Both the position numbers and the translations under genes were made by a program. From contig JARFUG010000019.1 in NCBI GenBank assembly GCA_029289095.1, positions 1 through 50,961 of the forward strand: DNA of 50,961 nucleotides. The letters run 5' to 3'. Shown one piece after another: positions 42,529 to 50,176 of the stretch; the stretch's first letter is position 1; each line of letters begins with the position of its first letter. Source of the stretch: Desulfuromonadales bacterium (lineage in GTDB: Bacteria; Desulfobacterota; Desulfuromonadia; Desulfuromonadales; JACZKF01). The notes under the pieces are model-generated. The model did not search any database. It was not told the origin of the DNA and worked only from the letters and a program-made list of their open reading frames with translations.

Positions 42529-42699
42529 CAAGAGGCAGAATCCAGGAGCCAGAAGACGGAAGACGGAAGACGGAAGACGGAAGACGGAAGACGGAAGACG
42601 GAAGACAGAGGGCAGAAGGCAAGAGGAAGGAATCAGGTGGCAGTAGCAGGAAGTAGGAGGCTTTTCTCCTGAATTCTGGCTCCTGGCTCCTGGATTCTG
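42529..42699. repeat. Long heptamer array with inverted terminal units
   Basis: Fourteen in-phase 7-base units run from 42529 to 42626: CAAGAGG, CAGAATC, CAGGAGC, CAGAAGA, seven CGGAAGA, CAGAGGG, CAGAAGG, CAAGAGG. After 45 bases of decayed units, AATTCTG, GCTCCTG, GCTCCTG and GATTCTG (42672-42699) are the reverse complements of the first units. The ends can pair over about 18 bases. It fills the whole gap between the ABC exporter and folA. Confidence 0.9.
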
Positions 42700-42716
42700 C
42701 ATAAAGGAGTGCAGCG

Positions 42717-43211
42717 ATGGAGCCTCAGAAGATCATTCTCGTCGCCATGACCGAGGACCGTGTCATCGGACGCGAGGGGAGAATCCCCTGGCATATTCCG
42801 GAGGAGCTGCGCCTTTTTCGGGATCTGACCATCGGACATAGCGTCCTGATGGGACGCCGAACCTTCGAGTCGATCGGCCGACCGCTGCCGGAACGGCGCA
42901 ACATCGTACTGAGCCATACGCTGGAGCCGACTCCCGGCATCATCATATGTGCCAGCCTGCAGAAAGGGTTGGCCGAAGGGGCGGCTTATGGCCGGAAGAT
43001 CTTCATCATCGGAGGGCGGCAGATCTATCAGGAGGCGCTCCCGATCGCCGATTTCATGCGCATCTCCTGGATCGCACAGAAATATGACGGTGACGTCTAC
43101 TTTCCCGAGTTCTCTGCCCGGCAGTGGGAGGTGATCCGCGAACACGATTATCCCGGCTTTCGCCACCTCTATTACCGAAGAAGGGGCATTGGGAGCCGAG
43201 AGCAGGAGTGA
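42717..43211 (+). CDS. folA: Dihydrofolate reductase
   Basis: A 164-residue DHFR, which reduces dihydrofolate to tetrahydrofolate with NADPH. IILVAMTEDRVIGREGRIPWHIPEEL holds the folate-site acidic residue (Glu after the Pro), VLMGRRTFESIGRPLPERRNIVLS the cofactor region, and FIIGGRQIYQEAL the Gly-Gly loop. AAGGAG lies before the ATG. The last codons (SREQE and the TGA) are made by a heptamer repeat. There is no thyA beside it. Confidence 0.92.
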   Translation: MEPQKIILVAMTEDRVIGREGRIPWHIPEELRLFRDLTIGHSVLMGRRTFESIGRPLPERRNIVLSHTLEPTPGIIICASLQKGLAEGAAYGRKIFIIGGRQIYQEALPIADFMRISWIAQKYDGDVYFPEFSARQWEVIREHDYPGFRHLYYRRRGIGSREQE

Positions 43212-43219
43212 GGAGTGAG
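43203..43219 (+). repeat. Heptamer pair overlapping the folA stop codon
   Basis: AGGAGTGAGGAGTGAG contains two 7-base units (AGTGAGG, AGTGAGT). The folA TGA lies within the first, so repeat change would alter the protein end. Confidence 0.6.
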
Positions 43220-43221
43220 TT

Positions 43222-43779
43222 TCAGAGGTTCTCCAGAAGTATTTTGATTCCGATCCCGATAAGGACGAGGCCGCCGACGATCTCAACCCGCTGACCCCAG
43301 AACCCGCTGATGCGCCGACCCAGAAGCATGCCGGCAACGGTCAGGGGGCCACAGACCAGGCCGATCACCGCCGCGGGGATCCAGATGCTCACCTCGAGCA
43401 TCGCGAGCGAGAGTCCGACCGCAAGGGCGTCGATGCTGGTGGCCACAGAGAGCATGACAAGGCTCCATCCCCGGGTCGGATCGGCCCTGACCGGTTTCTC
43501 CTCCGCATCAACCAGAGCCTCCCGGATCATCTTGACGCCGATCAGAGCGAGCAGGGCGAAGGCGACCCAATGATCGATGGCGCTGATCCACCTGTGAATG
43601 CTCAACCCCGCCAGCCAGCCGAGCACCGGCATCATCGCCTGGAAGAGCCCGAAATGGAAACCGAGGCGAAAAAGATGTCGCCCCGTCATTCGGTCGATGG
43701 TGATCCCCGCAGCCAGCGCCACCGCGAAGGCGTCCATCGCCAGGGCGACGGCAATACCCAGAAGAATCGGCCAATCCAT
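43222..43779 (-). CDS. mntP: MntP-type manganese efflux pump
   Basis: A 185-residue membrane protein with six helices and the two repeated motifs of MntP (AMDAFAVALAAG and SIDALAVGLSLA), whose Asp residues carry Mn2+. It exports manganese across the inner membrane. ATG 43779 matches the family N-terminus (MDWPILLGIAVALAMDAF); the frame stays open to 43851 over a 9-base repeat, which is unlikely to be coding. No yybP-ykoY riboswitch was recognised upstream. Confidence 0.88.
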   Translation of the reverse strand: MDWPILLGIAVALAMDAFAVALAAGITIDRMTGRHLFRLGFHFGLFQAMMPVLGWLAGLSIHRWISAIDHWVAFALLALIGVKMIREALVDAEEKPVRADPTRGWSLVMLSVATSIDALAVGLSLAMLEVSIWIPAAVIGLVCGPLTVAGMLLGRRISGFWGQRVEIVGGLVLIGIGIKILLENL

Positions 43780-43844
43780 CTGCTTTGTCTCGTGAAACCC
43801 GTGAACATCCGTGGTTTTCGGATGAACGGCGTCTGGAAAGTGTC

Positions 43845-43872
43845 TTGCCAAATAGGACCGTTCGGGTATAGC
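43845..43872 (+). promoter_or_regulatory. Probable promoter of the DsbC-like gene
   Basis: TTGCCA (43845-43850) and TATAGC (43867-43872), spacer 16, about 63 bases upstream of the ATG. Confidence 0.45.
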
Positions 43873-43935
43873 ATAGGGCGGCTTCGGTGTCGATGATTAA
43901 ACCTGGGCCAGAACGGAATCCCTTTAGGAGTTGAG

Positions 43936-44709
43936 ATGAAGAGAATTCTCCCCCTTGTCGTTTTGAGTTTCCTGTTTGCCTTTCCCGCTGCGGCCTTTCC
44001 CCCCGAGGCTGGACAGAAGCGATGCATCGACTGCCACTCCCTGAGCGTTCAGGAAGCCTCGACGCTTCTCAAGGGGGGGGTCGATCGCGTTCTGGCGGTC
44101 TCCCATACGGAAATCCCGGGGATGTGGGTGGTCGAGGTGGAAAAGGACCGCCAGAAATTCCCCCTCTATGTCGACTACTCCAAGCAGTACGTTTTCACCG
44201 GCAATATCATCCGGCTGAAAGACCACCAGAATATCACTGCGCAGCACGCCGCCGAAATGAACCGTGTCGATGTATCCAAGATCCCCGTCGACGACGCTCT
44301 TATTCTCGGCAGAAAAGAGGCGCGCACGAAGGTGATCGTCATCACGGACCCCGACTGCCCCTTTTGCAAGCGGCTGCACGACGAACTCAAGGAGGTCGTT
44401 CGCCGCGATCCGCAGATCGCCTTTCTCATCAAATTTTACCCCCTGAAAATCCATCCCAACGCCTACGAAATCTCTAAAAGCATCGTCTGCGCCCGGTCGA
44501 TGGAGATGCTCGAGGCCCATTTCGCAGGAAAGCCGATCCCGCCGGCCACCTGCGACACCCGGGCCATCGATGAGAACATTGCCCTGGTGCAACGGCTCGG
44601 CATTACCGCGACCCCCGCACTGATTCTTCCCGACGGCCTCGTGCAGCCGGGATTCAGGAGCGCCGACGAAATCCTGCGGCTCCTCGGCTCCAGAGCCGCC
44701 CGGCAGTGA
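43936..44709 (+). CDS. DsbC-like periplasmic thioredoxin protein with a CxxCH motif
   Basis: A 257-residue exported protein. The signal peptide ends near residue 20 (PAAA). The first mature segment contains Cys30-Ile-Asp-Cys33-His34, a c-type haem attachment motif in the place where DsbC has its dimerisation domain. Residues 115-250 are a thioredoxin fold with the redox pair Cys141-Pro-Phe-Cys144, cis-Pro in TATPALIL, plus a second Cys pair (Cys180, Cys207 region). DsbC isomerises wrong disulfides in the periplasm. Whether the haem motif is used is unproven. AGGAG lies before the ATG. Confidence 0.82.
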   Translation: MKRILPLVVLSFLFAFPAAAFPPEAGQKRCIDCHSLSVQEASTLLKGGVDRVLAVSHTEIPGMWVVEVEKDRQKFPLYVDYSKQYVFTGNIIRLKDHQNITAQHAAEMNRVDVSKIPVDDALILGRKEARTKVIVITDPDCPFCKRLHDELKEVVRRDPQIAFLIKFYPLKIHPNAYEISKSIVCARSMEMLEAHFAGKPIPPATCDTRAIDENIALVQRLGITATPALILPDGLVQPGFRSADEILRLLGSRAARQ

Positions 44710-44751
44710 AGCGGAAGGCATCTGCGGTCGAGCATCCGGTGGAGTAAAACC

Positions 44752-44780
44752 TTGCCTTTGAAGGGCTTATCTGCTAAAAC
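44752..44780 (+). promoter_or_regulatory. Possible fabI promoter
   Basis: TTGCCT (44752-44757) and TAAAAC (44775-44780), spacer 17, about 40 bases upstream of fabI. Confidence 0.4.
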
Positions 44781-44820
44781 TTGCCATTCTTTTTTCGAAC
44801 CAAACGGAGGAATTTGAGAT

Positions 44821-45588
44821 ATGGGTCTTTTGTCGGGGAAGCGGGGAATCATTTTCGGTGTGGCCAATGAGCTGAGCATCGCCTGGGGAATCGCCCAGCA
44901 GCTCAGGGCGGAAGGGGCGGAACTGGCCTTCACCTATCTGAACGAGGCGTTGGAGAAGCGGGTTCGCCCATTGGCGGAGAGCCTCGAAGCTCCCCTCATT
45001 CTCCCCTGCGATGTGGCGCGGGACGAGGACATCGAAGCGGTCTTCAAGGCCGCAGCAGAAAAATGGGGCGGGATCGACTTCGTCGTTCATGCCGTCGCCT
45101 TCGCCAACCGCGAAGATCTCAAGCACTCCTTCAGCCAGACGAGCCGCGACGGCTTCCGTCTCGCCATGGACATCTCGGCCTATTCCCTCGTGGCGATGGC
45201 CCGCTACGCCGCTCCCCTGATGAAAGAAGGCGGAAGCATCATCACGCTGACGTATCTCGGGGCGAGCCGCGTGATCCCCAACTACAATGTCATGGGGGTC
45301 GCCAAGGCGGCGCTCGAGGCTTCGACTCGCTATCTTGCGGCCGAGCTCGGGCCGCAGAATATCCGGGTGAACGCCATCTCTGCCGGCCCGATCAAGACCC
45401 TGGCCGCCTCCGGCATCGCCAATTTCCGTGAAAAGATCAAGCTCATGGACGATCGCGCCCCCCTGCGCCGCTGCGTGACGCAGGAGGAGGTCGGCAAATC
45501 GGCCCTCTACCTCGTTTCCGATCTCTCCAGCGGCGTCACCGGCGAAGTCCACTTCGTCGACTCCGGGTATAATATACAGGGCGCCTGA
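44821..45588 (+). CDS. fabI: Enoyl-ACP reductase FabI
   Basis: A 255-residue short-chain reductase that reduces trans-2-enoyl-ACP with NADH in the last step of fatty-acid elongation. Typical FabI features: GVANELSIAWGIAQQL as cofactor site, HAVAFANREDL, SIITLTYLGA, and the catalytic Tyr-x6-Lys within NYNVMGVAKAALEAS. A GGAGG site precedes the ATG and an intrinsic terminator follows 18 bases after the stop. Confidence 0.95.
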   Translation: MGLLSGKRGIIFGVANELSIAWGIAQQLRAEGAELAFTYLNEALEKRVRPLAESLEAPLILPCDVARDEDIEAVFKAAAEKWGGIDFVVHAVAFANREDLKHSFSQTSRDGFRLAMDISAYSLVAMARYAAPLMKEGGSIITLTYLGASRVIPNYNVMGVAKAALEASTRYLAAELGPQNIRVNAISAGPIKTLAASGIANFREKIKLMDDRAPLRRCVTQEEVGKSALYLVSDLSSGVTGEVHFVDSGYNIQGA

Positions 45589-45605
45589 TTCTGAGAAACT
45601 CTCCG

Positions 45606-45630
45606 GGGCCGCCATGCGCGGCCCTTTTTT
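45606..45630 (+). terminator. Intrinsic terminator between fabI and hflX
   Basis: GGGCCGC-CATGC-GCGGCCC followed by T6. It ends 16 bases before the hflX start codon, leaving no room for a separate promoter. Confidence 0.85.
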
Positions 45631-45645
45631 CTACGGAAATCGCAC

Positions 45646-47289
45646 GTGATTCACGGAAACACGACCGGACTCAAGCCGAGCCAGTTGAATGCCCTGGAGC
45701 GCATCTACCGGCGACGCATCCCCCCCGACGAGGTCGTCACCTCCGAACTCGCCCGCTATCTGACGGAACGTTCCTTCGAGATGCGCCGTCAGATCGGCGT
45801 GCTCGTCGATCGACTCGGGAACGTGAAGTACGTCATCGTCGGCGACGACCGTGAGATCGTCATTCCCGACCTTTCCGGATACGGTCTCGGCCGCAGCGGC
45901 CTGCGGGGGTTGCGCTGCATTCATACGCACATCAAGGGCGAGGCGCTCTCCCAGGACGATTTGACCGACCTGGCGCTCCTTCGTCTCGATCTGATGGCGG
46001 CCCTCGCCGTCGACGACAAGGGGCAGCCCGGTCGCTTCCATTATGCGCACCTCCTGCCGCCGAATCCGGCCGGAAGGAGCGTCGAAGTCCTCTCAGCCCC
46101 TTCCATTCACCAGCTTGACCTGAGCTTCGACGCCTTTGTCCGCTCCCTCGAGGAGGAACTGACGGTGCGGGGGGGGGAAGCGGTCGATCTCGCCGACGGG
46201 CGCGAGAGAGCGATTCTCGTTTCCGTCAGCCAGGAGTCGGCCCGCGAGATCGAAGATTCCCTGGACGAGTTGGCCGAGCTCGCCCGGACCGCTGATGTCG
46301 CCGTAATCGAACGGGTGGTCCAGCGTCCCCGGCAGCTCAACCCCAAGTACCTTATGGGGGAGGGCAAGATCAAGGAGGTGATCATCCGTGCGCTGCAGGA
46401 GAGGGCGACCCTGCTGATCTTCGATCAGGAGCTCACTCCCGCCCAGGTGCGGGCCATCTCGGAGATCACCGAGATGAAGGTCATCGACCGCAGCCAGCTC
46501 ATCCTTGACATCTTCGCCCGGCGCGCCCACACGCGCGACGGCAAGGTGCAGGTGGAACTGGCGCAGTTGCGCTACATCATGCCGCGGCTCACGGGGAAGG
46601 GTGTCGCCTTTTCCCGACTGGCCGGCGGCATCGGCGGGCGAGGACCCGGCGAAACCAAGCTCGAGATCGACCGCAGGCGTATCCGTGACCGTCTGCGGCG
46701 CCTCGAGGGGGAGCTCAAGACCCTTTCGAAGGGACGCGTTCAGCGCAGGCAGAAAAGGGTGCGCGCCGGGGTTCCCATCGTTTCGATCGTCGGCTACACC
46801 AATGCCGGCAAGTCGACTCTTCTCAATGCCCTGACCCAGAGCGAGGTCTTTACCGAGGATCTTCTTTTCGCTACGCTGGACACGGCCACCCGGCGCCTGC
46901 GCTTTCCGATGGAGCGCGAGGTCATCATCACCGATACCGTCGGGTTCATTCGAAAGCTTCCCAAGAGCCTGCTCGGCGCCTTCAAGGCGACGCTGGAGGA
47001 AATGGGGGATGCCGACCTGCTGCTGCATGTCGTCGACATTTCCAACCCCCGATTCGAAGAGCAGATCGTTGCAGTGGAGCGTATTTTGCAAGATCTGGAG
47101 CTCGATCGGATCGCCCGGTTCCTGGTTTTCAACAAGAGCGATCTGATTCAGGCGGACGAGGCGGCGGCCCTCGCTCGCCGCTTCGGCGCCGTGGCGGTCA
47201 GCGCCCGCGACCGGCGCACGTTCGAGCCGCTGCTTTCCGAACTGGAGCGCCGCTTCTGGCCGCACCAGAGTGACGATGGTGTCATATGA
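45646..47289 (+). CDS. hflX: GTPase HflX
   Basis: A 547-residue ribosome-associated GTPase, which splits stalled 70S ribosomes under stress. The N-terminal region is extended by about 170 residues over E. coli HflX, as in Geobacter-type proteins (GNTTGLKPSQLNALERIYRRR). Then come the HflX nucleotide-binding domain (RPRQLNPKYLMGEGKIKE), the GGIGGRGPGETKLE loop, and the G domain with GYTNAGKST, DTVGF and NKSD. The start is GTG at 45646, as no ATG or TTG lies at the conserved N-terminus. Only 16 bases separate it from a terminator, so expression probably depends on read-through or a promoter within fabI. Confidence 0.92.
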   Translation: MIHGNTTGLKPSQLNALERIYRRRIPPDEVVTSELARYLTERSFEMRRQIGVLVDRLGNVKYVIVGDDREIVIPDLSGYGLGRSGLRGLRCIHTHIKGEALSQDDLTDLALLRLDLMAALAVDDKGQPGRFHYAHLLPPNPAGRSVEVLSAPSIHQLDLSFDAFVRSLEEELTVRGGEAVDLADGRERAILVSVSQESAREIEDSLDELAELARTADVAVIERVVQRPRQLNPKYLMGEGKIKEVIIRALQERATLLIFDQELTPAQVRAISEITEMKVIDRSQLILDIFARRAHTRDGKVQVELAQLRYIMPRLTGKGVAFSRLAGGIGGRGPGETKLEIDRRRIRDRLRRLEGELKTLSKGRVQRRQKRVRAGVPIVSIVGYTNAGKSTLLNALTQSEVFTEDLLFATLDTATRRLRFPMEREVIITDTVGFIRKLPKSLLGAFKATLEEMGDADLLLHVVDISNPRFEEQIVAVERILQDLELDRIARFLVFNKSDLIQADEAAALARRFGAVAVSARDRRTFEPLLSELERRFWPHQSDDGVI

Positions 47290-47334
47290 TTCCAATTATT
47301 TATGGAGTCTTTGCCTCAGGAGGTTTGACGATCG

Positions 47335-49173
47335 ATGCGCCGAACCATTTTGCTTGCCGTACCGTTTCTGGGAGGATGTCTCGCACCGGCCTGGAATGAA
47401 GATCCCGCCAAACTGACGACGACCCCTCCGGCGTCCATGGCGTCGGAGGCTGACGAATTTGGGGCCAGGGGCAGCGCCTTAACGCGGAGCGGCCCCACCC
47501 CTTTGAACAAGTTCAGATTCACCGAATCCGGAGGGCCGGCTCCTTTTGGCGGCCTTTTCGACGAGCTCCCCGATCCCGAAACCCTCGAGGATAATTTCCT
47601 TCTCTCCGGCGTCGGTGAAGAACCGCCGGAAGACGAGGGGGTGACGACCCCGGCGGAGATCTCCTTCGATTTCCCCGTCGTCGAAAACGAGAAGGTTCAC
47701 TACTATATCGACTTTTTCACCGGGAGGGCCCGCCAGACCTTCGCGCTCTGGCTTTCGCGATCGGGGCGCTATCTCCCCCTGATGCAGTCGATCTTCGAAG
47801 AGGAGGGGCTTCCTCTCGACCTGACGTACCTGGCGCTGATCGAGTCCGGCTTCAATGTGCGCGCTTACAGTTGGGCGCACGCCATGGGGCCGTGGCAGTT
47901 CATCGAAAGCACGGGAAGGGCCTACGGCCTGCAGAACGACTGGTGGCGCGATGAGCGCCGCGATTTCTACAAGTCGACCCGGGCCGCCGCCCGTTTCCTG
48001 AAGGATCTGAACGAGCGTTTCGACGGCAACTGGTATCTGGCGCTCGCTTCCTACAACTGTGGCCCCGGGCGCGTTAGCCGGGCGATTTCCAGCTCAGGCA
48101 GCAACTGCTACTGGGAGCTCAGCCGTCAGAGGCTCATCCCGCCGGAGACGCGCAACTATGTCCCCAAGCTCCTTGCAGCCCTGCTGATCGCCAAGGAGCC
48201 CGAGAAGTACGGCTTCGAAATCACGTATATGGAGCCGCTCGCTTACGAATACGTGACGATTCCGACCTCGACGGACCTGGAGGTCATCGCCCGGCTCGCC
48301 AACACCACCCTTGACGAGATCCGGGGGCTCAACCCGGAACTGCGGCGCTGGAGCACTCCTCCCGGCATCCGCAACTACCGCCTGCGCATTCCGGCGGGGG
48401 TCAAATCCGAATTCGAGGCTCGTTACGCCGCTCTTCCTGAAAAAGAGAGAGCCAATTTCATGCGCTACACCGTGCGGCGCGGCGACACCCTTGGAGCCAT
48501 CGCGCAGCGCTACAACACCAGCGCCCAGCAGATCGCTTCCCTGAACAATATCTCCAATCCGCGCGCGCTGCGGATCGGAACCGAACTCATGCTGCCCTTG
48601 CACCCTGACATGGCCGGTGCGGTCGCCAGGGAGCGCCAGAGCCAGCCCGCCCGCGCCCGCAGCGTAACGTACGAGGTGCGCCAGGGTGATTCGCTCTGGA
48701 GCATCGCACGCCAGTTCGGCGTCACGGAGAACAACCTCAGAGCCTGGAACAATCTCGGAAACGGTTCTCTGATTCGCCCTGGACAAAAGTTGACGATTTC
48801 TCTCGGGGGACCTCCCGCAACGACCGCCCGCGCTCCTGAGCCGGCACAGAAGGAGACGATCTACCAGGTCCGCTCCGGCGACAATCTCTGGTCGATCGGG
48901 TCGCGCTTCGGTGTCACGACCGAGCAACTGCGCGCCTGGAACAATCTCAAGGGGGATGTGCTGCGCCCCGGCGACAGGCTCAAAATCTTTCAGCCCGCCA
49001 CCGAGCGCAAGATCGTCTATCAGGTTCAGCCCGGCGACACGCTCTGGGGGATCGGTGTCCGTCACAATGTCCGGATGCAGCAGATCATGGAATGGAACAA
49101 TCTGGGCGAAGGCGATATCCTGCGTCCCGGAGACCGCCTGACTCTCATGGTTCCGGACGGGCACCGCGGCTAG
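47335..49173 (+). CDS. mltD: MltD-like lytic transglycosylase with LysM repeats
   Basis: A 612-residue lipoprotein (lipobox FLGGC) with a family 1 SLT domain: catalytic Glu in LALIESGFN, AMGPWQFIESTGRAYGL, and ALASYNCGPGRV. It has three strong LysM repeats (from about 450, 507 and 560: YEVRQGDSLWSIA, YQVRSGDNLWSIG, YQVQPGDTLWGIG) and a fourth at about 380 (YTVRRGDTLGAIA). LysM binds peptidoglycan. The 130-residue disordered N-terminus is longer than usual. AGGAGG lies seven bases before the ATG and a strong terminator follows at 49276. Confidence 0.92.
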   Translation: MRRTILLAVPFLGGCLAPAWNEDPAKLTTTPPASMASEADEFGARGSALTRSGPTPLNKFRFTESGGPAPFGGLFDELPDPETLEDNFLLSGVGEEPPEDEGVTTPAEISFDFPVVENEKVHYYIDFFTGRARQTFALWLSRSGRYLPLMQSIFEEEGLPLDLTYLALIESGFNVRAYSWAHAMGPWQFIESTGRAYGLQNDWWRDERRDFYKSTRAAARFLKDLNERFDGNWYLALASYNCGPGRVSRAISSSGSNCYWELSRQRLIPPETRNYVPKLLAALLIAKEPEKYGFEITYMEPLAYEYVTIPTSTDLEVIARLANTTLDEIRGLNPELRRWSTPPGIRNYRLRIPAGVKSEFEARYAALPEKERANFMRYTVRRGDTLGAIAQRYNTSAQQIASLNNISNPRALRIGTELMLPLHPDMAGAVARERQSQPARARSVTYEVRQGDSLWSIARQFGVTENNLRAWNNLGNGSLIRPGQKLTISLGGPPATTARAPEPAQKETIYQVRSGDNLWSIGSRFGVTTEQLRAWNNLKGDVLRPGDRLKIFQPATERKIVYQVQPGDTLWGIGVRHNVRMQQIMEWNNLGEGDILRPGDRLTLMVPDGHRG

Positions 49174-49275
49174 TTTCTGTCCGGAAACGGCCCTTTTGCG
49201 CAATCCCTGCGTTAATCTTCGGTCTTGCTTGTGCGGCGTACCATGTACGCCTCCGAGCAATTCCTTGATTTCTAG
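49174..49275 (+). other. Noncoding stretch with a 7-base hairpin
   Basis: Between mltD and its terminator. GGCGTAC-CAT-GTACGCC is a perfect hairpin within an otherwise non-coding, non-repetitive stretch. It might be part of a structured RNA or a dispersed element. Confidence 0.35.
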
Positions 49276-49312
49276 AAGCGGATCGCCCCTCCCAGGGGCG
49301 ATCCGCTTTTTC
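49276..49312 (+). terminator. Strong intrinsic terminator after mltD
   Basis: Perfect 14-base stem (49277-49290 with 49294-49307), loop CCC, then a T-run. Confidence 0.92.
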
Positions 49313-49348
49313 CTTTCTGCGACGGGAAGCGCGCCCCCGCGTTAGCCT

Positions 49349-49377
49349 TTGACTTTTGCGGGGGAGATTGCTACACT
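49349..49377 (+). promoter_or_regulatory. Promoter of the TPR-Smr pair
   Basis: TTGACT (49349-49354) and TACACT (49372-49377), spacer 17. Start of transcription near 49384, only about 11 bases before the ATG at 49395. Confidence 0.65.
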
Positions 49378-49394
49378 CTCCCACCGCTCAGTCA

Positions 49395-50174
49395 ATGGAG
49401 CTCGTGCGCCAACCAGGCGAAAATCTTGCGGAAAGGACCTTCCGTCGCATGTACAATCTCGGCATCTCCCTTCTTGTCCTTATCGCCGTCACCGCCCTTC
49501 TCATGGCGGTCTTCGGCCTTCCTTTCTGGATCGCCTCCCTCGTGGGAATGGTCGCCTTCACTGTCTGCTATATTCTCATTATGCGGCATGTCCTGAAGAA
49601 GGTCGGGACGCTGATGGAGATCTCTCAGCGCGACCTGCAGGCGGCGCGCACCGAAAAAGCCGTCAAGACGCTCGAGAGCGGTTTCAAATACAGCAAGTGG
49701 CAATTCTATGTCGGCCCCCAGATCAACAGCCAGATCGGCACCATCTACTATCTGAAGCGCGATTTTTCCACCGCCTTCGACTATCTGTCCAAGGGGTTCG
49801 CGCGCCACTGGATCGCCATGGGAATGCTCGGGATCTGCTACATGAAGCGCAACAAGTCGGGGAAGATGATCGACACTTTTGAGAAAGCGACCGCCGCCAA
49901 CAAGAAAGAGGCGATCATCTGGAACCTTTACGCCTACTGCCTCGACCATATTGGCGACAGGGAGAAGGCGATAACGATCATGAAGAGGGGCCTGAAGAAA
50001 ACCAAAGGGGATGAGCGCCTGCAGACGAACCTGGAGGCCCTTGAGGAAGGGCGCAAGATGAAGATGAGAATTTATGGCGACCTGTGGCTCCAGTTCCATC
50101 TGGAAAAGCCCGGTACGCTCGTGCGTCAGCAGACCAAGGCCATCCAGGGGCGACGCAAAATCGCGAGGCGCTGA
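49395..50174 (+). CDS. Membrane-anchored TPR-like protein of unknown function
   Basis: A 259-residue protein with two membrane helices near the N-terminus (about residues 19-60) followed by a helical repeat domain with TPR-like pairs (STAFDYLSKGFARHW, AIIWNLYAYCLDHIGDREKAI). The start is uncertain: ATG 49395 lies only about 11 bases after the predicted transcription start and has no ribosome site; ATG 49449 (MYNLGISLLVL) has AAAGGA eleven bases upstream. An earlier TTG at 49356 lies inside the promoter and is excluded. The Smr gene begins two bases after its stop. It may recruit partner proteins at the membrane. Confidence 0.7.
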   Translation: MELVRQPGENLAERTFRRMYNLGISLLVLIAVTALLMAVFGLPFWIASLVGMVAFTVCYILIMRHVLKKVGTLMEISQRDLQAARTEKAVKTLESGFKYSKWQFYVGPQINSQIGTIYYLKRDFSTAFDYLSKGFARHWIAMGMLGICYMKRNKSGKMIDTFEKATAANKKEAIIWNLYAYCLDHIGDREKAITIMKRGLKKTKGDERLQTNLEALEEGRKMKMRIYGDLWLQFHLEKPGTLVRQQTKAIQGRRKIARR

Positions 50175-50176
50175 TT

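Noticed and set aside
42529-42699. CRISPR array
   Set aside because: The units are 7 bases without spacers, and no cas genes are nearby.
43780-43920. Manganese riboswitch ahead of mntP
   Set aside because: The conserved yybP-ykoY stem and loop words were not found.
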